From assembly GCA_949152475.1 (NCBI GenBank), contig OX424563.1:25207001-25271000 (forward strand): a stretch of DNA of 64,000 nucleotides, in the 5' to 3' direction. Source of the stretch: Terebella lapidaria (taxonomy: Eukaryota; Annelida; Polychaeta; Terebellida; Terebellidae). Position numbers and translations under genes: made by a program. The notes below the pieces were generated by a model. The model did no database searches, was not told the origin of the DNA, and worked only from the letters and a program-made list of their open reading frames with translations. Each line of letters starts with the position of its first letter. Position 1 is the stretch's first letter. Shown here in pieces: positions 9,897-21,511 of this stretch.

Positions 9897-12800
9897 GTAT
9901 GGAAACGAAAACTTTTGAAAAAACTTAATTCCACTGTAGGGCTCTGCATTTGGTTATATATAATTTTTGAAAGTATAGCATTGTGAAATTTTCCAAGCAG
10001 ATATTGTGATATTTTTTTCAGCTATAAACACCCATATTTATTTAATGAATACCGATGAAAACATGGACAAGAACCATGGTAATGCTGCATAATGGATAAA
10101 GTATGTTATCAAAATCAGTTCTGAAACCACTATTATAATGATGTCACTTCTAACAGAAGTCGAGCCAACTCCGCGGCAGGCGATTTCCGCTCCGGGCAAG
10201 AAAGCCGCGCATGCACAAAAACCGCCAGCTCCGAAGGTAAACACGTACGTGAACGGGAAGTATGGCGGCGAGGAGAGGCAGACGAAACAGAGGGAACCTA
10301 AGGCAGACAAAGATGGCAGCACCAAAGTCAATGGGGAGACTGAACAAAAGGAATCCAAGAGACCTGGTCAGTATGATAGGCTAGCTATAACTTAACTATA
10401 ACTTAGTAACTAGCTATATACATAATCATAAATGCATATGTGTTTTGTCTGCAGGCCCCAATGTTAAAAATGTTGAATATCTGAAGGAATATAATGCACT
10501 GATATATTATAGACAAACATTCGTGTAGGTACATTTCACACCTAACAACCCGACGATGAAAAGTATGCAAACCATCACAAGCCCGACAAAAAATGCAATG
10601 AATGAATACACAATGTGAATCTGTCCTGCAATCGCACAGTTCCAGCTGGGCTGCCGACCAAGCGGACAGCTGCCCCGCATCCCCAGATGCCCGACTGGTT
10701 ACAAGACAAGGAAGACCAAGAGACCGGACAGTGCCAAGATGGAAAGGCGACCTCCAAATCCACGGAAGCAAAGTCGGCGTCTTCAGGTCCTGCTAAGGAA
10801 GAATCCAGACCCAAACCAACCACAAAGTGAGCCGTTAATTATGCTGAATAGGTCAACTCCATAACACAATGTATAACCAGTGAAGCTTATAAGTTGGACG
10901 TTTGCACTGAAGACTTGTGTGTCTTGATTATTGGGTGTTGATTATTTTTCTATGTCAAATTTTTGTTCTTAATGCAGCTCAAGTCAGGCGCCGTCGAATA
11001 AAACCTGGTTGCAAGCTAAGGAGCCCATCAGGACAAAGACAGACATATTCCATGCACCACCTGCCCAGCGATCTCCGCGACCTGCCGTCCAAGAGGTCAA
11101 GGAGGCAGAGTCCTCGAGAGGACAGGTACCACGGCGCGGGCAGGACGACAGGACCCGCGGCGATGCCACGAGGGAACAACCAAAGCCTCGGATGAAGTAC
11201 ACAACTAGCTTCCCCAAGTCCAAGGTTTTCAACAACAGCGAGGTTGATCCTTTCATTAGACGAAAGACAACGTTCATTATGCCACAGAGGGAGCGGACGA
11301 AACCGAAACTCGGTGACAAATCCAAGACTGATGCCTTCGTGAGGCAAAAATCGAAATCAAATTTGGGTGAACGGACTAAAACCCAGGATATTAAACTCGC
11401 ATCTGCAGCGGACGAAGTCCCCAAGTCGGATAATGCGGAGGAGGAAAAATACACTATTGAAGACGCTATTGGTATCTACTGCAGGGAATACACTCGTGCC
11501 AGAACGAAGACTAACCTCCAAGGAAACCAAACTAGGCCTACCACTAAAGCCTCTCGCCCAGCTTCCAGCAAGATATCCACCGTCAAAAACCCGTACACCA
11601 ACCCTATGAGCAGGGTTCCACCATGGCACCGAAAGGAGTACGTCCTTACCAAGCGAGAAGCCACCATATACAAGCAAATCAAGAATGTCTACTCCAGTGA
11701 GAAGAACAAGAAAGACCGAGAGAACCAGTTCTACAAGAAATTGTTGGACGTTCAACTGGCAGAGTGGCGGCAGGCTCACGCCGCACATAGGACGGCCGTA
11801 CTCAACAGGGCCGAGACTCAGTTCATTCAACAGCAGCAGCTCCGGCGAGTCCGCAGCAAGTAAGTATAGCGCACAGTCTGTAAAATATGCTGGTATACTT
11901 GAATACGGACCTAAACGTGTACATTTTCAATCCTGCTAAATTTTACGATATTCGACAGGCATAAATCTACATCATTATTTCAAAGAGTGAATCTTTTGTG
12001 ATAAACATGATGCTTGAAACATCTGTAAAGATTCGAGAAATACATGTGAGTCCATATAAATCTCGAACATAAACGTATAAATGTAAGGTAACCAGGCATA
12101 AATGAACAAGAATTCTAACGTCGGCAAAATCTTCACCCTCAGGTTTGAGGAGGAGCAGTTACAGCGGTTCCGGAGCCAGTACGTGACAGGTCGCGTCCTA
12201 ACACACGAGTGGACCACACGCCACGAATATGGACTCCCTGAGGACCTCGGCCAGAGCCCCCAGTACAAGGTCCGCATCCCCCGCCGGGAGCGCAAGCCCA
12301 AGTCCACGTTCAGCCTACTGGACACCTACAAGAAGGATAAGAGGCGGTATCAGACGCTGTTCAAACGGAGGGGACTGTTCGAGAAGCCCAATGCTGAGCC
12401 ACCAAAGATGGAAGGCTTGGATACAGTCAGGGGCGATGGTAGGTCTATGTTTTGTGGACTTATGAATATTCAAAAAAGAAATTGTATGTTTTTATTTACT
12501 CTGCGACAAGACGTGTATCATGGATAAACAATCAATTGCAGACATGTATTTGCAATCCAGCAAGGAGTTTAAAATTATACATGGTTTTTAAAACATTACC
12601 AATAATAACCAACCAGGCATGTTTGAAACCACGGGGTATCATTAGTATTCACAATTATGCATTTATCCATTGATGTACATTTCGTCACTTCAGACGGCCG
12701 GCAGCATGAAGTACGCGACATCGTCCGTGACGCTGAACAGTTCCTCGAGGACGAAGACGATTCCTCAGAGTACGAGACAGACAGCGAGGGGGATGACACA

Positions 12801-15388
12801 GGTGAAAACCTTCATTGTGCATCTAAGTGGTACACTTGAGACACAATAGCCATTGTCTCTGGTATAGAGACATGGTTCATCTCATACATAACCTTTACAG
12901 TATAACTAATGATGATGACGATCGGAAAAAGTCGTGGCATTACTTAACAATAACGTCTCTGTATCGATTTGTAGGACGTCCGAGCCAAGGTGTTAAGGAG
13001 AAATCTGATCTCAAGTTGAGGATTTCACCACGCGGACAGAATACTCGAAAACCCCGCCGCCGGGTCCACTGGAAATCCACGCCAAGGAGCCAGACGTCCC
13101 CCACGCGGAGTCAACCGCCGACAACGCGGGTCACCCCTCGACCAGCAAACGCAGCACCACAGAGGAAACCAAAACCCGCACTGAAGAAGTCAACAACACA
13201 GGCGTCACCCAAGGCAAGTCCTAGAGGCAAGAAATCAGTCGTCACTAGACCACGACAGAAGCCCAAGCCGGCTGCTGCCAAGCCTAAAGCGGTCACAGCT
13301 AAACCGAAGGGAGTGGTCGGTGCTGGTATTGGAAAGCAGCGTAGCAACGTGAAGACGGGGTTGTCGGATTGGAGAAACACTGGTGCTGGTGATGATGGCG
13401 ATGACAGGTCAAGTCCTGAGCGGGAATCTGCCGCTGACGAAGCGGAAAACCAACCTGGGCCTCAAAGCAAACAAGACACACACGGTGAAGCGCATGGTCG
13501 ACCTGTTGGAACAAGCGATGGTATCAATAACAAAAATGAGCCACAAAATGGAGGAAGTGGATCATCATTGGCTGGGGACAAGGCAAAGCGGCCAGGTTCA
13601 CCATCCAGTGATAGGAACCGTGAGGATAATCGAGCTAGTGCACCACATATTGCCACCACACCAAAAGACAGTAACACAGCAGCCAATGCGGATAGCTCCC
13701 ACGACAGAAAACCCACCCAACCTAAAGGATCGGGAGATGATGCAAATAATACCAACAAAGGAATAGTAGGGGCAACGGGGAGCTCAAACGATAAAAGTCC
13801 TAGCAAACAGAAAGAAACAACTCAACAACCACAAGATGGTAGCGATGCCGGCCATAGTGGTAGTCCAGGTGCAAAACCCGAAGGTGCTTACCCAGGTGAT
13901 AAGGATTCTGGTGTTTCAAGTGAAACAAAGAAGCCACATGCTTTTAAAGACTCTAAGCCAGATGGTCATGCCACACCTTCTTCAAGTGCCAATAGACCAG
14001 AGGACTCGGGGTATTACCACAGTAAGGACCCTGGTACAGGAGACAAGCCTGGTTCACAGTCGAATGACGATGATCGCAAGAGCCATGCTTCTGGAGATTC
14101 ACCTGGTACACAACCAGGCAAAGGCACCAATGAGGGACCAGGAACCAAGGATACTACCAAGGATGACGGCATGGCAGCAAATGGTGCAAGATCTACTTCA
14201 GAGCCGTCAACTATGAAGGATTCTGGTAGGGACGGTGATCCACGTGGTGAAGGAAATAAAGTACGACCTGGAGCAAAAGCAACTGGCCCTGGTGGTGTTT
14301 CGCCGACACCCGCTGGAACGTCCAGTGAAGTACCAAATAAGAAAGACAACAATGACGTGAACTCCAATGGAACTGCAGCGTCTTCCAATGATCCAACTCA
14401 CCGTAATGGCGATCAACATCCACCTGTTACTCGAAACGTAGACCCGGTTAAGAATGACAGAGAAAATTTACAGCCTGTCTCTAAGGCGCCAGTATCCAAT
14501 CAAGATCCACATTCTGGTAGCGAAGGTCATCCACAGAATAGAAGGGGAGATACCGACGAAGCTACCCAGCCAGTTCGCAAGGATTCTCGTGGTAGAGAAG
14601 CACCTAATACGTCACAGAGAAAACCCTCAACTAACAAAGCACCACAGAAATCGCCGCCAGGTACTCGCCAGCGAGACTCACAAGAGAAGGAGCGAAATGA
14701 TACCCAAAGGAATGGTCCTCTGCTTGAGGCGAAACCCCAAAGGTCTATTCTCAAAGACAATGCTCGGACTCCACCTGAACGTAAAGTCTCAACTGGAAAG
14801 CCACCTGGAAGTGATACTAGAAAAAGCACAACAGCGGAGCCATCGAAAGCATCTAGACCAACTAAGCAGCAGCCGAGGCAAGGCGACAGAGGCGTATCAT
14901 TCACCGAACCGGAAAGGCCCAGAGAACGCTCAAAATCGAAACCTAGACCAGCAGAAAAAGAAGGCAAACCCGCTCATAAATCAGACTCTGAACGGCCGAA
15001 GAAGAAATCGAGCGCAGTTGGCGGTCCAGTTCTGGTTAATGACCTGCCATTGGACGAACTCTACGGCAAGAAACCAAACAAGAAACACAAGAAGAAGCCC
15101 GCCAGTGAAGGAGATGGTAAAAGCGACGCCAGTCGACCGAAACAGGTGAGAGACAACCGTCCAAAAGACTCAGCGAAAGGCGGCCAGCGAGTCTCAACGC
15201 CCGGCGATTCGAAGAAAAAGAGGAAAGAAGACAAGGAAAACAAACCATCCTACTTGGAAGATAGGGACAGACCCGACGTGCCAGTGACTGACCTCGTAAT
15301 CACAGACGACGAAGACAGCGATAGTGACGAGGATATCTTCGAAAAAGCCATGCGAAAGTACGGTATTGAACTGGATAGCAGCGACTGA
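9706..15388 (+). CDS. Large disordered basic protein of unknown function (exon chain F-M)
   Basis: Eight exons (9706-9896, 10022-10078, 10157-10366, 10640-10826, 10978-11859, 12143-12438, 12694-12801, 12975-15388) join through GT/AG junctions with matching phases and one open frame. They add 1,447 residues after the 5' exon. The order is: K/P/Q-rich linkers; a charged, partly helical region with YKQIKNVYSSEKNKKDRENQ (end of exon 10978) running into EFGLPEDLG-like sequence in exon 12143; a short acidic exon; then 804 residues very rich in S, P, K, D, G and N; and an acidic tail (TDDEDSDSDEDIF) before a final KAMRKYGIEL segment. No signal peptide, membrane segment or known domain is visible. 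The basic disordered character would suit a cytoskeletal or nuclear scaffold, but that is a guess. The gene is convergent with the sulfotransferase. Confidence 0.85.
10022..10078 (+). CDS. Exon G of the unknown gene (57 nt micro-exon)
   Basis: Acceptor TTTTTTTCAG|CT, donor CATG|GTAATG, phases 1 to 1. It encodes a 19-residue segment with MNTDENMDKNH. It could be skipped without breaking the frame, so alternative inclusion is possible. Confidence 0.65.
10157..10366 (+). CDS. Exon H of the unknown gene
   Basis: Acceptor TTCTAACAG|AA, donor CCTG|GTCAGT, phases 1 to 1. It encodes a Pro/Lys/Ala-rich linker (KKAAHAQKPPAPKVNTYVNG), then charged K/E sequence. Confidence 0.8.
10640..10826 (+). CDS. 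Exon I of the unknown gene
   Basis: Acceptor ATCGCACAG|TT, donor ACAAA|GTGAGC, phases 1 to 2. It carries PQMPDWLQDKEDQETG, then Ser/Lys-rich sequence. The W-x-x-K-E pattern recurs at the start of the next exon (TWLQAKEPIR), so a short motif may be repeated across the two exons. Confidence 0.8.
10978..11859 (+). CDS. Exon J of the unknown gene
   Basis: Acceptor TTAATGCAG|C, donor AGCAA|GTAAGT, phase 2 in and out. It encodes 294 residues rich in R/K/T. Several similar segments follow one another: TSFPKSKVFNNSEVDPFIRRKT, TKPKLGDKSKTDAFVRQK and SKSNLGERTKTQD. These suggest a degenerate internal repeat. The C-terminal 90 residues are highly charged and predicted helical by eye, with Q/R-rich sequence (FIQQQQLRRV) at the end. 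Confidence 0.85.
12143..12438 (+). CDS. Exon K of the unknown gene
   Basis: Acceptor CACCCTCAG|G, donor GATG|GTAGGT, phases 2 to 1. It continues the charged helical region (FEEEQLQRFRSQYV), then HEYGLPEDLGQSPQYKVRIP and STFSLLDTYKKDKRRYQTLF. This is the most ordered, least repetitive part of the protein and the best query for a homology search. Confidence 0.85.
12694..12801 (+). CDS. Exon L of the unknown gene (acidic)
   Basis: Acceptor GTCACTTCAG|AC, donor ACAG|GTGAAA, phases 1 to 1. It encodes VRDAEQFLEDEDDSSEYETD-type acidic sequence, opposite in charge to its neighbours. Confidence 0.8.
12975..15388 (+). CDS. Terminal exon M, 804-residue disordered C-terminal region
   Basis: Acceptor GATTTGTAG|GA opens in phase 1 and reads to TGA at 15386-15388. 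The sequence is low-complexity: basic Pro/Lys/Arg blocks first, then long S/D/G/N/K-rich stretches with many SP and TP pairs, then an Arg/Lys block, LPLDELYGKKPNKKHKKKP, and an acidic end. There are no stops in 2.4 kb of non-repetitive sequence, which supports coding. The single large 3' exon is typical of disordered scaffold genes. Confidence 0.9.
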
Positions 15389-15870
15389 TCAACGAGTTAC
15401 ATTTTGTTGTCATTTCATGAAAGATACTCCCGAGGTGCCAAAAAAATGACTGCTAAATGTGAAAAGACATTGAAATCGGCAGCATTTATGTACGTGGGTC
15501 AGATTCGACCATTGACCTGTGATAGTGACGCTGTACGTGTAATTTTGGAACCAATTTATTTTTTCTCTGCTATGAAAAATATCACCGTCATGACGGTGTT
15601 TTACCAGATTTATGCATATACTAGTAGGAGAGAAAGCATGGTGCTAAAATTTGTTTCTTTGAACTAAACAAAATGGTACAAAATGTTTTATCAATGACTC
15701 CTAGTTCATCATTTATATTTGTTCGAGTATGTCTCTGTACTTAATGGAGTACGTTATGTACTTGATGGAGTACGTTATTGTATACATATGTTAGAGCTTA
15801 TATTTTTATGGTGATATTACTAGAAATGGTGCACTGCATTTCCAAATAAACTGATTCATGTACGCATTGC
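15389..15870 (+). other. 3' UTR of the unknown gene with poly(A) signal
   Basis: AATAAA at 15845-15850 is the first clear signal after the stop in AT-rich sequence. Cleavage would be near 15865. A direct repeat of about 20 nt (ACTTxATGGAGTACGTTAT) lies at about 15737-15778. Confidence 0.55.
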
Positions 15871-16828
15871 TTTTCTGTATATTATAACTAGATCTATGCT
15901 CGTTTCTTCTATTGTAGCTCACGCATATACCTTCTACGTCGTTTCAAATGCCAAAAAAAAGAAGACTTTTAGAACGCTCCAAAAAACTGACTATCTCAAA
16001 ATTGTGTTAATTCACAGGCAAAAGTGACAATCTTCACCTGTATACACCCAAATTTGACGTGGGGCGGGTGTACTGAGATATGATCCCAAGCATCCCATGT
16101 ATACTGAAATCTACTCGAGGTTTGGTCACGACACAGGGTGACAATTGAGTGCATTTCTCGGTAGGCTATGGCATTGTCTAATCACATACCATGCGATGTA
16201 ATATTATCACCATAACACATTCCGTGCAGGTCGAATCTAACTTCTTAATTAGATGAAGCTTGAACGACCAAGATTTCGGGAGTGACTATAAAGTTTGGTG
16301 ATCTCCTTACTGACCCACCTGGGGGCTAGGTATTATAGCGTTCGACTTGCCATTAATCCCAATGGTAACATCATGACAAACAAACTTATAACTATTAAGA
16401 TTGGGTATCGAGCACGATCCACGTAATTTCAAGGGTTTCATACCACGTGCAATGTTGGTTCATATCTCGGCCGTTTCATAACAAACTTACATGAAATTTG
16501 GAATATATATTCTCTATATATCCATTAAGCTTACGCAAATAAGGGATAGAAGATTTCATTAATAAATTAGTATATAAATGGAGTTGAATGTTGCTTGAAC
16601 AAATGTAACTTACGTTGCGTACACGAAGCATTACACGGTGTAGTTTCTTGAATACAGAGAGTGCACATATCTGTGATCAATAACCTACTCTTATATTTCA
16701 AGTATCCCATCGATATTCATGTCAAATTGATGCGCAAATGTGTATGTCTATTGTGTGCCCCTGAAAATGTCTTGTGCCGCTGGTCATTCAACGGATCATT
16801 CGTATGGCAAATACCGTCAATACCGTTG

Positions 16829-16953
16829 GGCCCAAGTATCATACACTGCGCCTTCCTCTATATTCAGTAAGGATTGAAAATGTGACAGACGGATTAAATG
16901 TCATGCATTTAGTGGACGAGTAGTATTAAGGCGCAGTGTATGATACTTGGGCC
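16829..16953 (+). mobile_element. MITE copy 2, 125 bp
   Basis: Same length and body as the copy at 2414. The terminal inverted repeats are better preserved (GGCCCAAGTATCATACACTG at the left end). The flanking octamers TACCGTTG and GAACGTTG match at 6 of 8 positions, an aged target duplication. Confidence 0.85.
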
Positions 16954-16981
16954 GAACGTTGTACTCAGGAATGAGAAGTTG

Positions 16982-17120
16982 GGCCCCAAGTACCCCCAAG
17001 TACCCCAAGTACTGCTCCTTAATACTACTCGTCCACTGAAAACATACCATTTAATCCGTCTCGTACTTTTTTTTATCCTTATTGAATATTGAGGAAGACG
17101 CAGGATATGATACTTGGGCC
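16982..17120 (-). mobile_element. MITE copy 3, 139 bp, inverted relative to copy 2
   Basis: The body is the reverse complement of copies 1 and 2 (ACTACTCGTCCACTG, TAATCCGTCTC). Its left end is expanded by repeated CCCCAAGTA units. The flanking octamers AGAAGTTG and AGATGTTG match at 7 of 8 positions. It lies only 28 bp from copy 2 in opposite orientation. Confidence 0.8.
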
Positions 17121-18579
17121 AGATGTTGTTGTGATTTTGGTTCTATACTGCACTTAGAAAATATTAGAGTCGCTGAATTCTTGATGTAGTTTGCGGTTGA
17201 GTTTACAATGCCAACGGATATAGACGTTATTAATGCGATTGATAATCAATTTCTTTTGCCCAGTGTATCTTCAATGCCGATGATATATAACATGCTATTT
17301 TTACCATCAAAATCCCATCAAGTGTTGATGTAAATCCCAAAACAGGCAGTAGGTTATTGTTCTATGATATGTAGTCTAACCATAGTCAAGAAACTGTACC
17401 CTAAAACGATGTCTGTTTTCTATGTAAATTACATTTTATTGGCGGTGTATAACGTTCAGGATCTGTATGATATGAATATTGACTGGGTCTTCAATCTGGC
17501 CATTGGACAAGCCTTGTAGTCATGGATAGAACCTACGCAACAATTTTCAGCGCAATCCATTAGAAAACTGCAGAGTTATAGGCCAAACAGAACATACCAG
17601 AATTCTGCTGGTAAAGCATGGATCCTGACTGATAAGCATCTTCAAACGTCACGCGTATGACTTTATAGTGCCTTCTAGCCTTGGCCTCAACCAGAAGTTA
17701 CATTGAGACCGAGGACAGATTTTGAAAAAAAAACTAATTATATTACATACAGTAAAAAAAATATAAAATATGTAGTCATTAATAAAGAGTTACCAGTAGC
17801 CTACCGATAAAATTCTACAGTATTGTCACCTGACATCATCAACAATGTGCAACTTTACCAACCACCACTGAATAGAACACTGCACCAAACTCAACTTCCT
17901 GTGTGGTGGCGAGGTCATTATGACTGTGTACATGGGGTGCGGTAGCAAACATCATAACGTGGCACATGTTGTAGCAGAGAATTGGCTTTGCCGAGAAAAG
18001 TCTGGGCCATCACATATATCCCGGGTTATCTCTACCCCCACCCTCACTTCCAAATGTCAGTACCATGGAAACTATTCCGACAACTGGTCTTCAGCTAGCT
18101 TCTGAGCATTATGTGACCGTTTCGCAGCAAAATGTATACTTCTTGTGTACAGTTTGCTGAAATAAATAAGTCGATCGAGAAATCAAATTAATAAAACACT
18201 AGTGAACAAATGTATTTATTGATGATTCCAGACATCTACACATCGCCCAAAAATACCACAAAATAATGTACTAGTATCAGCGCCCGAAACAGCTAGTATT
18301 TGACGTATTTAATTGAGACAACTCTGATGTTTCAGTAGTCCTTGCTCGAATGCGTGTACGGCAGTAATCGACAGCTTTTGGAATATTTATGCGAGATTCC
18401 AAAACGATTTGGGTGGCCATTCCACAGAAACAATTCATTACACCTTGAAATACTCATTAGACATTTCTTAGGCAGAACTAATAATGAAACATACTAAATT
18501 TCGAAGCCCCTTTATTCAGTGTATTGAACAGTAGTATATAATATATATATATATATATATAGTGACACAGATGGGTACG

Positions 18580-18761
18580 TTAATTTTGTAAGTGCCATAA
18601 AAAGCGCTCAGATTCATCAATTTTCGCTAATATCCTATTCCACTTTGCAAATTTAGAGTTGAGCAGTCGTCTGGTTTCTTTCAGCATTTCCTCAGTTTTC
18701 TTCGTAGTTTGGTGCCGCTTGAGATGTTTAATAATTTGACGTTCTTCCTGCGTCCAAGGAT
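18580..18761 (-). CDS. CHST15: Sulfotransferase exon 7 (C-terminus)
   Basis: Acceptor CATTAATCAAG|AT, stop at 18582-18580. Encodes a charged helix ending KIDESERFLWH, matching the family's C-terminal R/W-rich helix. Confidence 0.85.
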
Positions 18762-19912
18762 CTTGATTAATGTGAAATAAAAAATTGGATATCATTTTTG
18801 GCTTTTGTTAATCGATACAGATATTGAATTTTAAAAAGTTAAATTATGTACAACATTTTAAGTGGCGTACCGTGAGTGAGCGAAATTCTAAATCCGTTCG
18901 ATTAAAAAGATTTATCTCAATAAGAATTCAAGGACCAAACTTAAAATTTTGTCCGGCAAAAGTTTGAATTTCAAAAATTCACGTGCAAACTCACCTAATC
19001 CCAAGAATTTCGCTACTTTGTCCAACTCAGTCTGACGATCTGAGTGATAATCTTCAGTTTTTAGCAGTAAAAATTGGTCCTTGGAGAATTTTCTCATCCA
19101 GTCTTCAAGGTAAACCGCATAGAAACCAGGGATTATCAAACTGGTGTTATTGAAATATGGATCCTTGTGGGAGAAATAAACATCACAATTTTTTTTATTA
19201 TTATAGTGCATTAGCAATAAATTAGAAGTACTAATAATATATACAATGTATTCTCAAAAACCCACATCTTATGGGATTCTGTTATTCTAAACTATTAAAA
19301 AATGTTGTCAATTGATTTGGAGGTGACATTTATATCTAGTAGCAATTATAAACAACAGCAAATAATAACAAGATTAAAAACAATAAATACCCAGCAGTGA
19401 GAAAAAAAACATCTTTATGATATAAATTTGTGATTTTCTGTGATAAAAAAGACATATTTATGAAAAAAATCGGTGATTCTTTTATGAAAAAATACAATTG
19501 GAGCACACGAATGATTTGTTGATTTTATATTTCAGGGTCGAGTTAATTTGCTTTTATTATCAATAATAAACTAAAAATAAAATATGCTCACCTGCTCGTA
19601 CAAACAACATTTCAGACAGCCTTTATGGCTATTCATGCATTTGTACATTGAACCCGTCGCATTCATAATTCTGTCATGGAAGTCTTTGGGCGAAACCGTT
19701 ACAGCGGGGTCGTTGTTGAACCGAAACCGGTATAAAGAATACGCCCTGTCATAAATATACGATTAATAATTATACATATCTTTGAAAATGAGTTCGATAT
19801 ATTATCGCTGTACAGTTTAGTGGGTTTCTGTCGAATGTGGTAATTTTAACCTACTATGATTTGAAAATATATAAATGTACCATAACAAAACGGATATATG
19901 TGGAAGTTTTCA

Positions 19913-19943
<31 letters not shown>

Positions 19944-21511
19944 TGTTTTCGTACCTTTCAACCGGGTCTCGCATAATGATAATAAATTTGGCTTTGGGCC
20001 AAAACTGATGCACGTGATCTGCTGACGTGTACACAGGATACTCCAGCCCCTCGTTGCCATGGATACCGTCCCAGTTTGATAATCCATATAGTGTCCCGGG
20101 ACTAAAATCACCTGCAGAGATAAATGTAGGCATATATCCTTACGTGAAATGCGGGTAAATCACAGGAAGGAGATGAATTCCAATATAAAAATAAAATACC
20201 TGTGATGATATTCGACTGTGATTTTGCAGCAATTTGTTTGGCAGCTGGGTCGAAGACGTCCAAATATTCGGAGAAATTCGTCCGAGGCACTGTCGAAGGG
20301 GTGAAAAATGAAGTGAGAGATTGAAAAGCGTAAACTGGACTATAAAACTGCCAGCCTAATTATTATTGGAGGTATTGGTAAAACATTATAAAATGATGTA
20401 CATCCACCAACTTCTCCCAAGCAGTTCGAGTTTTCCCCCCGAAAAAATCAATTAAAAACGCGACATTTTTTAAATAATGACTAATCATTGCATTAAGGTG
20501 CAGTACCTTCTGTCCGCTTGCAGGTTTTCGTTTGGTATGGAGCGCCGAATCGAACACGGCTCCAGTACTTGGGTTCCTTGATCAGCGAATTGGCGACTTG
20601 ATGATGTTGAATAAGCGTGGTGTAGAGATCCGTTGAGCCACATTTTGCGACCCCCAGTACGAAAAAATACGGGAAACACCTCAGCCTTTTCCGTCCGATG
20701 GAGCTGGCATTGCGCATGCGCCTAGCGGCGTTGCGGAAGTAGTTTTTCAAGCGTGAGTTTTGACTGCATGTGTACTCGGCGAAGTTGGCGTACCAGGAGC
20801 GCTCGTACACGTCCGGATCTGGATATTCCTCGTACCAGCACGGATTTTTGTACTGTGGCAGCAAGGCTGGAAGTTTCTGAAGCCGAAGATTTGAATATAG
20901 GCATATCTCAAATTCGCACAACTCGATTATATTCAATAATAAACATGAACATACTAGTGTATATATGTGTGTGGTCATAGAAACGCCAAACATCGCAATT
21001 AGACACAATTAACAAACTCTATATAGAACTCAATATTGGAGGAGCATATGATTCACGTAGCGAATTATTTGAATCACATTTCTTCTCAAATGTCTTACCA
21101 CAGAACTAACATCCAATTATCCAACTTGACCACTTACGTGTGCATGTATAGACCAGCGATATCACATATACGTGTAATACTCACAGCCTGCAGACGTTCG
21201 ATCATATCCTCCGTAATCTCGTTTGACGTAATGCTCCTGTTTTCACTGGCTGAAATGTTCACCGGGAGATCAGACCGATCACGTGGTGTGTGTGACGTCA
21301 TACGATAAATCTCGTATTTCAATGCGGAGTTGATCCATAACATTATGATACCAACGAACACGATCGTGCATACTTTAAAGTAATGTTTCCAACAAAGATG
21401 TGACATAATTCTGGTTGTAGAGGCTCGCTGCCTGTCTATATGGAAACGGGGTATTTTCACCCGATGTCTTTTTCCGGTGGCGATATATGCCTTATACAAA
21501 TCCATGGTCAT
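18580..21511 (-). CDS. CHST15: CHST15-like carbohydrate sulfotransferase, 7 exons, 482 aa
   Basis: Exons (5' to 3') are 21185-21511, 20507-20876, 20200-20289, 19955-20111, 19592-19745, 18995-19163 and 18580-18761. All junctions are GT/AG with matching phases. The protein is type II: about 47 basic N-terminal residues, a membrane anchor (TIVFVGIIMLWI), a stem with N-glycosylation sites, then the lumenal domain. The 5'-phosphosulfate loop is GVAKCGST (residues about 184-191). The 3'-phosphate motif is FIIIMRDPVERAYSLY (about 305-320). The NPCWYEE and KEPKYW segments and length match the GalNAc4S-6ST family. It would transfer sulfate from PAPS to chondroitin/dermatan-type glycans in the Golgi. 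The family is expanded in marine invertebrates, so the exact acceptor and orthology to vertebrate CHST15 are uncertain. A second in-frame ATG two codons downstream is an alternative start. Confidence 0.92.
18995..19163 (-). CDS. CHST15: Sulfotransferase exon 6
   Basis: Acceptor TTTCTCCCACAAG|GAT, donor TTAG|GTGAGT, phase 0 to 1. Encodes GFYAVYLEDWMRKFSKDQFL and LKTEDY, conserved in the family. Confidence 0.9.
19592..19745 (-). CDS. CHST15: Sulfotransferase exon 5 (Cys cluster)
   Basis: Acceptor TTATGACAG|G, donor GAGCAG|GTGAGC, phase 2 to 0. Completes the R-A-Y-S 3' motif and encodes a four-cysteine segment (KCMNSHKGCLKCCLYEQ). It is too short of start codons to appear as a stand-alone reading frame but joins its neighbours perfectly. 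Confidence 0.88.
19916..19943 (+). repeat. (GATT)n microsatellite
   Basis: About seven GATT units in the sulfotransferase intron, just after the exon 4 donor. Confidence 0.9.
19955..20111 (-). CDS. CHST15: Sulfotransferase exon 4 (PAPS 3' motif)
   Basis: Acceptor TCTCTGCAG|GT, donor GAAAG|GTACGA, phase 1 to 2. Encodes GDFSPGTLYGLSNWDG and the FIIIMRDPVER motif. A (GATT)n microsatellite begins a few bases past the donor. Confidence 0.92.
20200..20289 (-). CDS. CHST15: Sulfotransferase exon 3
   Basis: Acceptor TTCGACAG|TG, donor ACAG|GTATTT, 90 nt, phase 1 to 1. Encodes NFSEYLDVFDPAAKQIAAKS. Confidence 0.88.
20507..20876 (-). CDS. CHST15: Sulfotransferase exon 2 (PAPS 5' loop)
   Basis: Acceptor GGCTTCAG|AAA, donor GAAG|GTACTG. 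Encodes residues 110-232, including NPCWYEEYPDPDVYERSWY, the FFVLGVAKCGSTDLY loop and KEPKYWSR. Confidence 0.93.
21185..21511 (-). CDS. CHST15: Sulfotransferase exon 1 (start, cytosolic tail, membrane anchor)
   Basis: ATG at 21511-21509. 109 codons ending in a phase-0 donor GCT|GTGAGT. It contains the signal anchor and two N-glycosylation sequons (NIS, NRS) on the lumenal side. Confidence 0.85.

Larger units (their letters stand above)
15871..18579. other. Intergenic DNA between convergent genes
   Basis: No gene is supported. It contains MITE copies 2 and 3 (16829-17120) and an (AT)n tract at about 18541-18561 just beyond the sulfotransferase stop. Confidence 0.6.

Noticed and set aside
13111..15248. 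Many open frames of 60-230 codons on both strands opposite the last exon
   Set aside because: They are shadows of the 804-residue coding exon in other frames.
20722..21308. Plus- and minus-strand frames over the sulfotransferase exons 1-2
   Set aside because: Out of frame with the conserved protein. They are shadows of the real exons.
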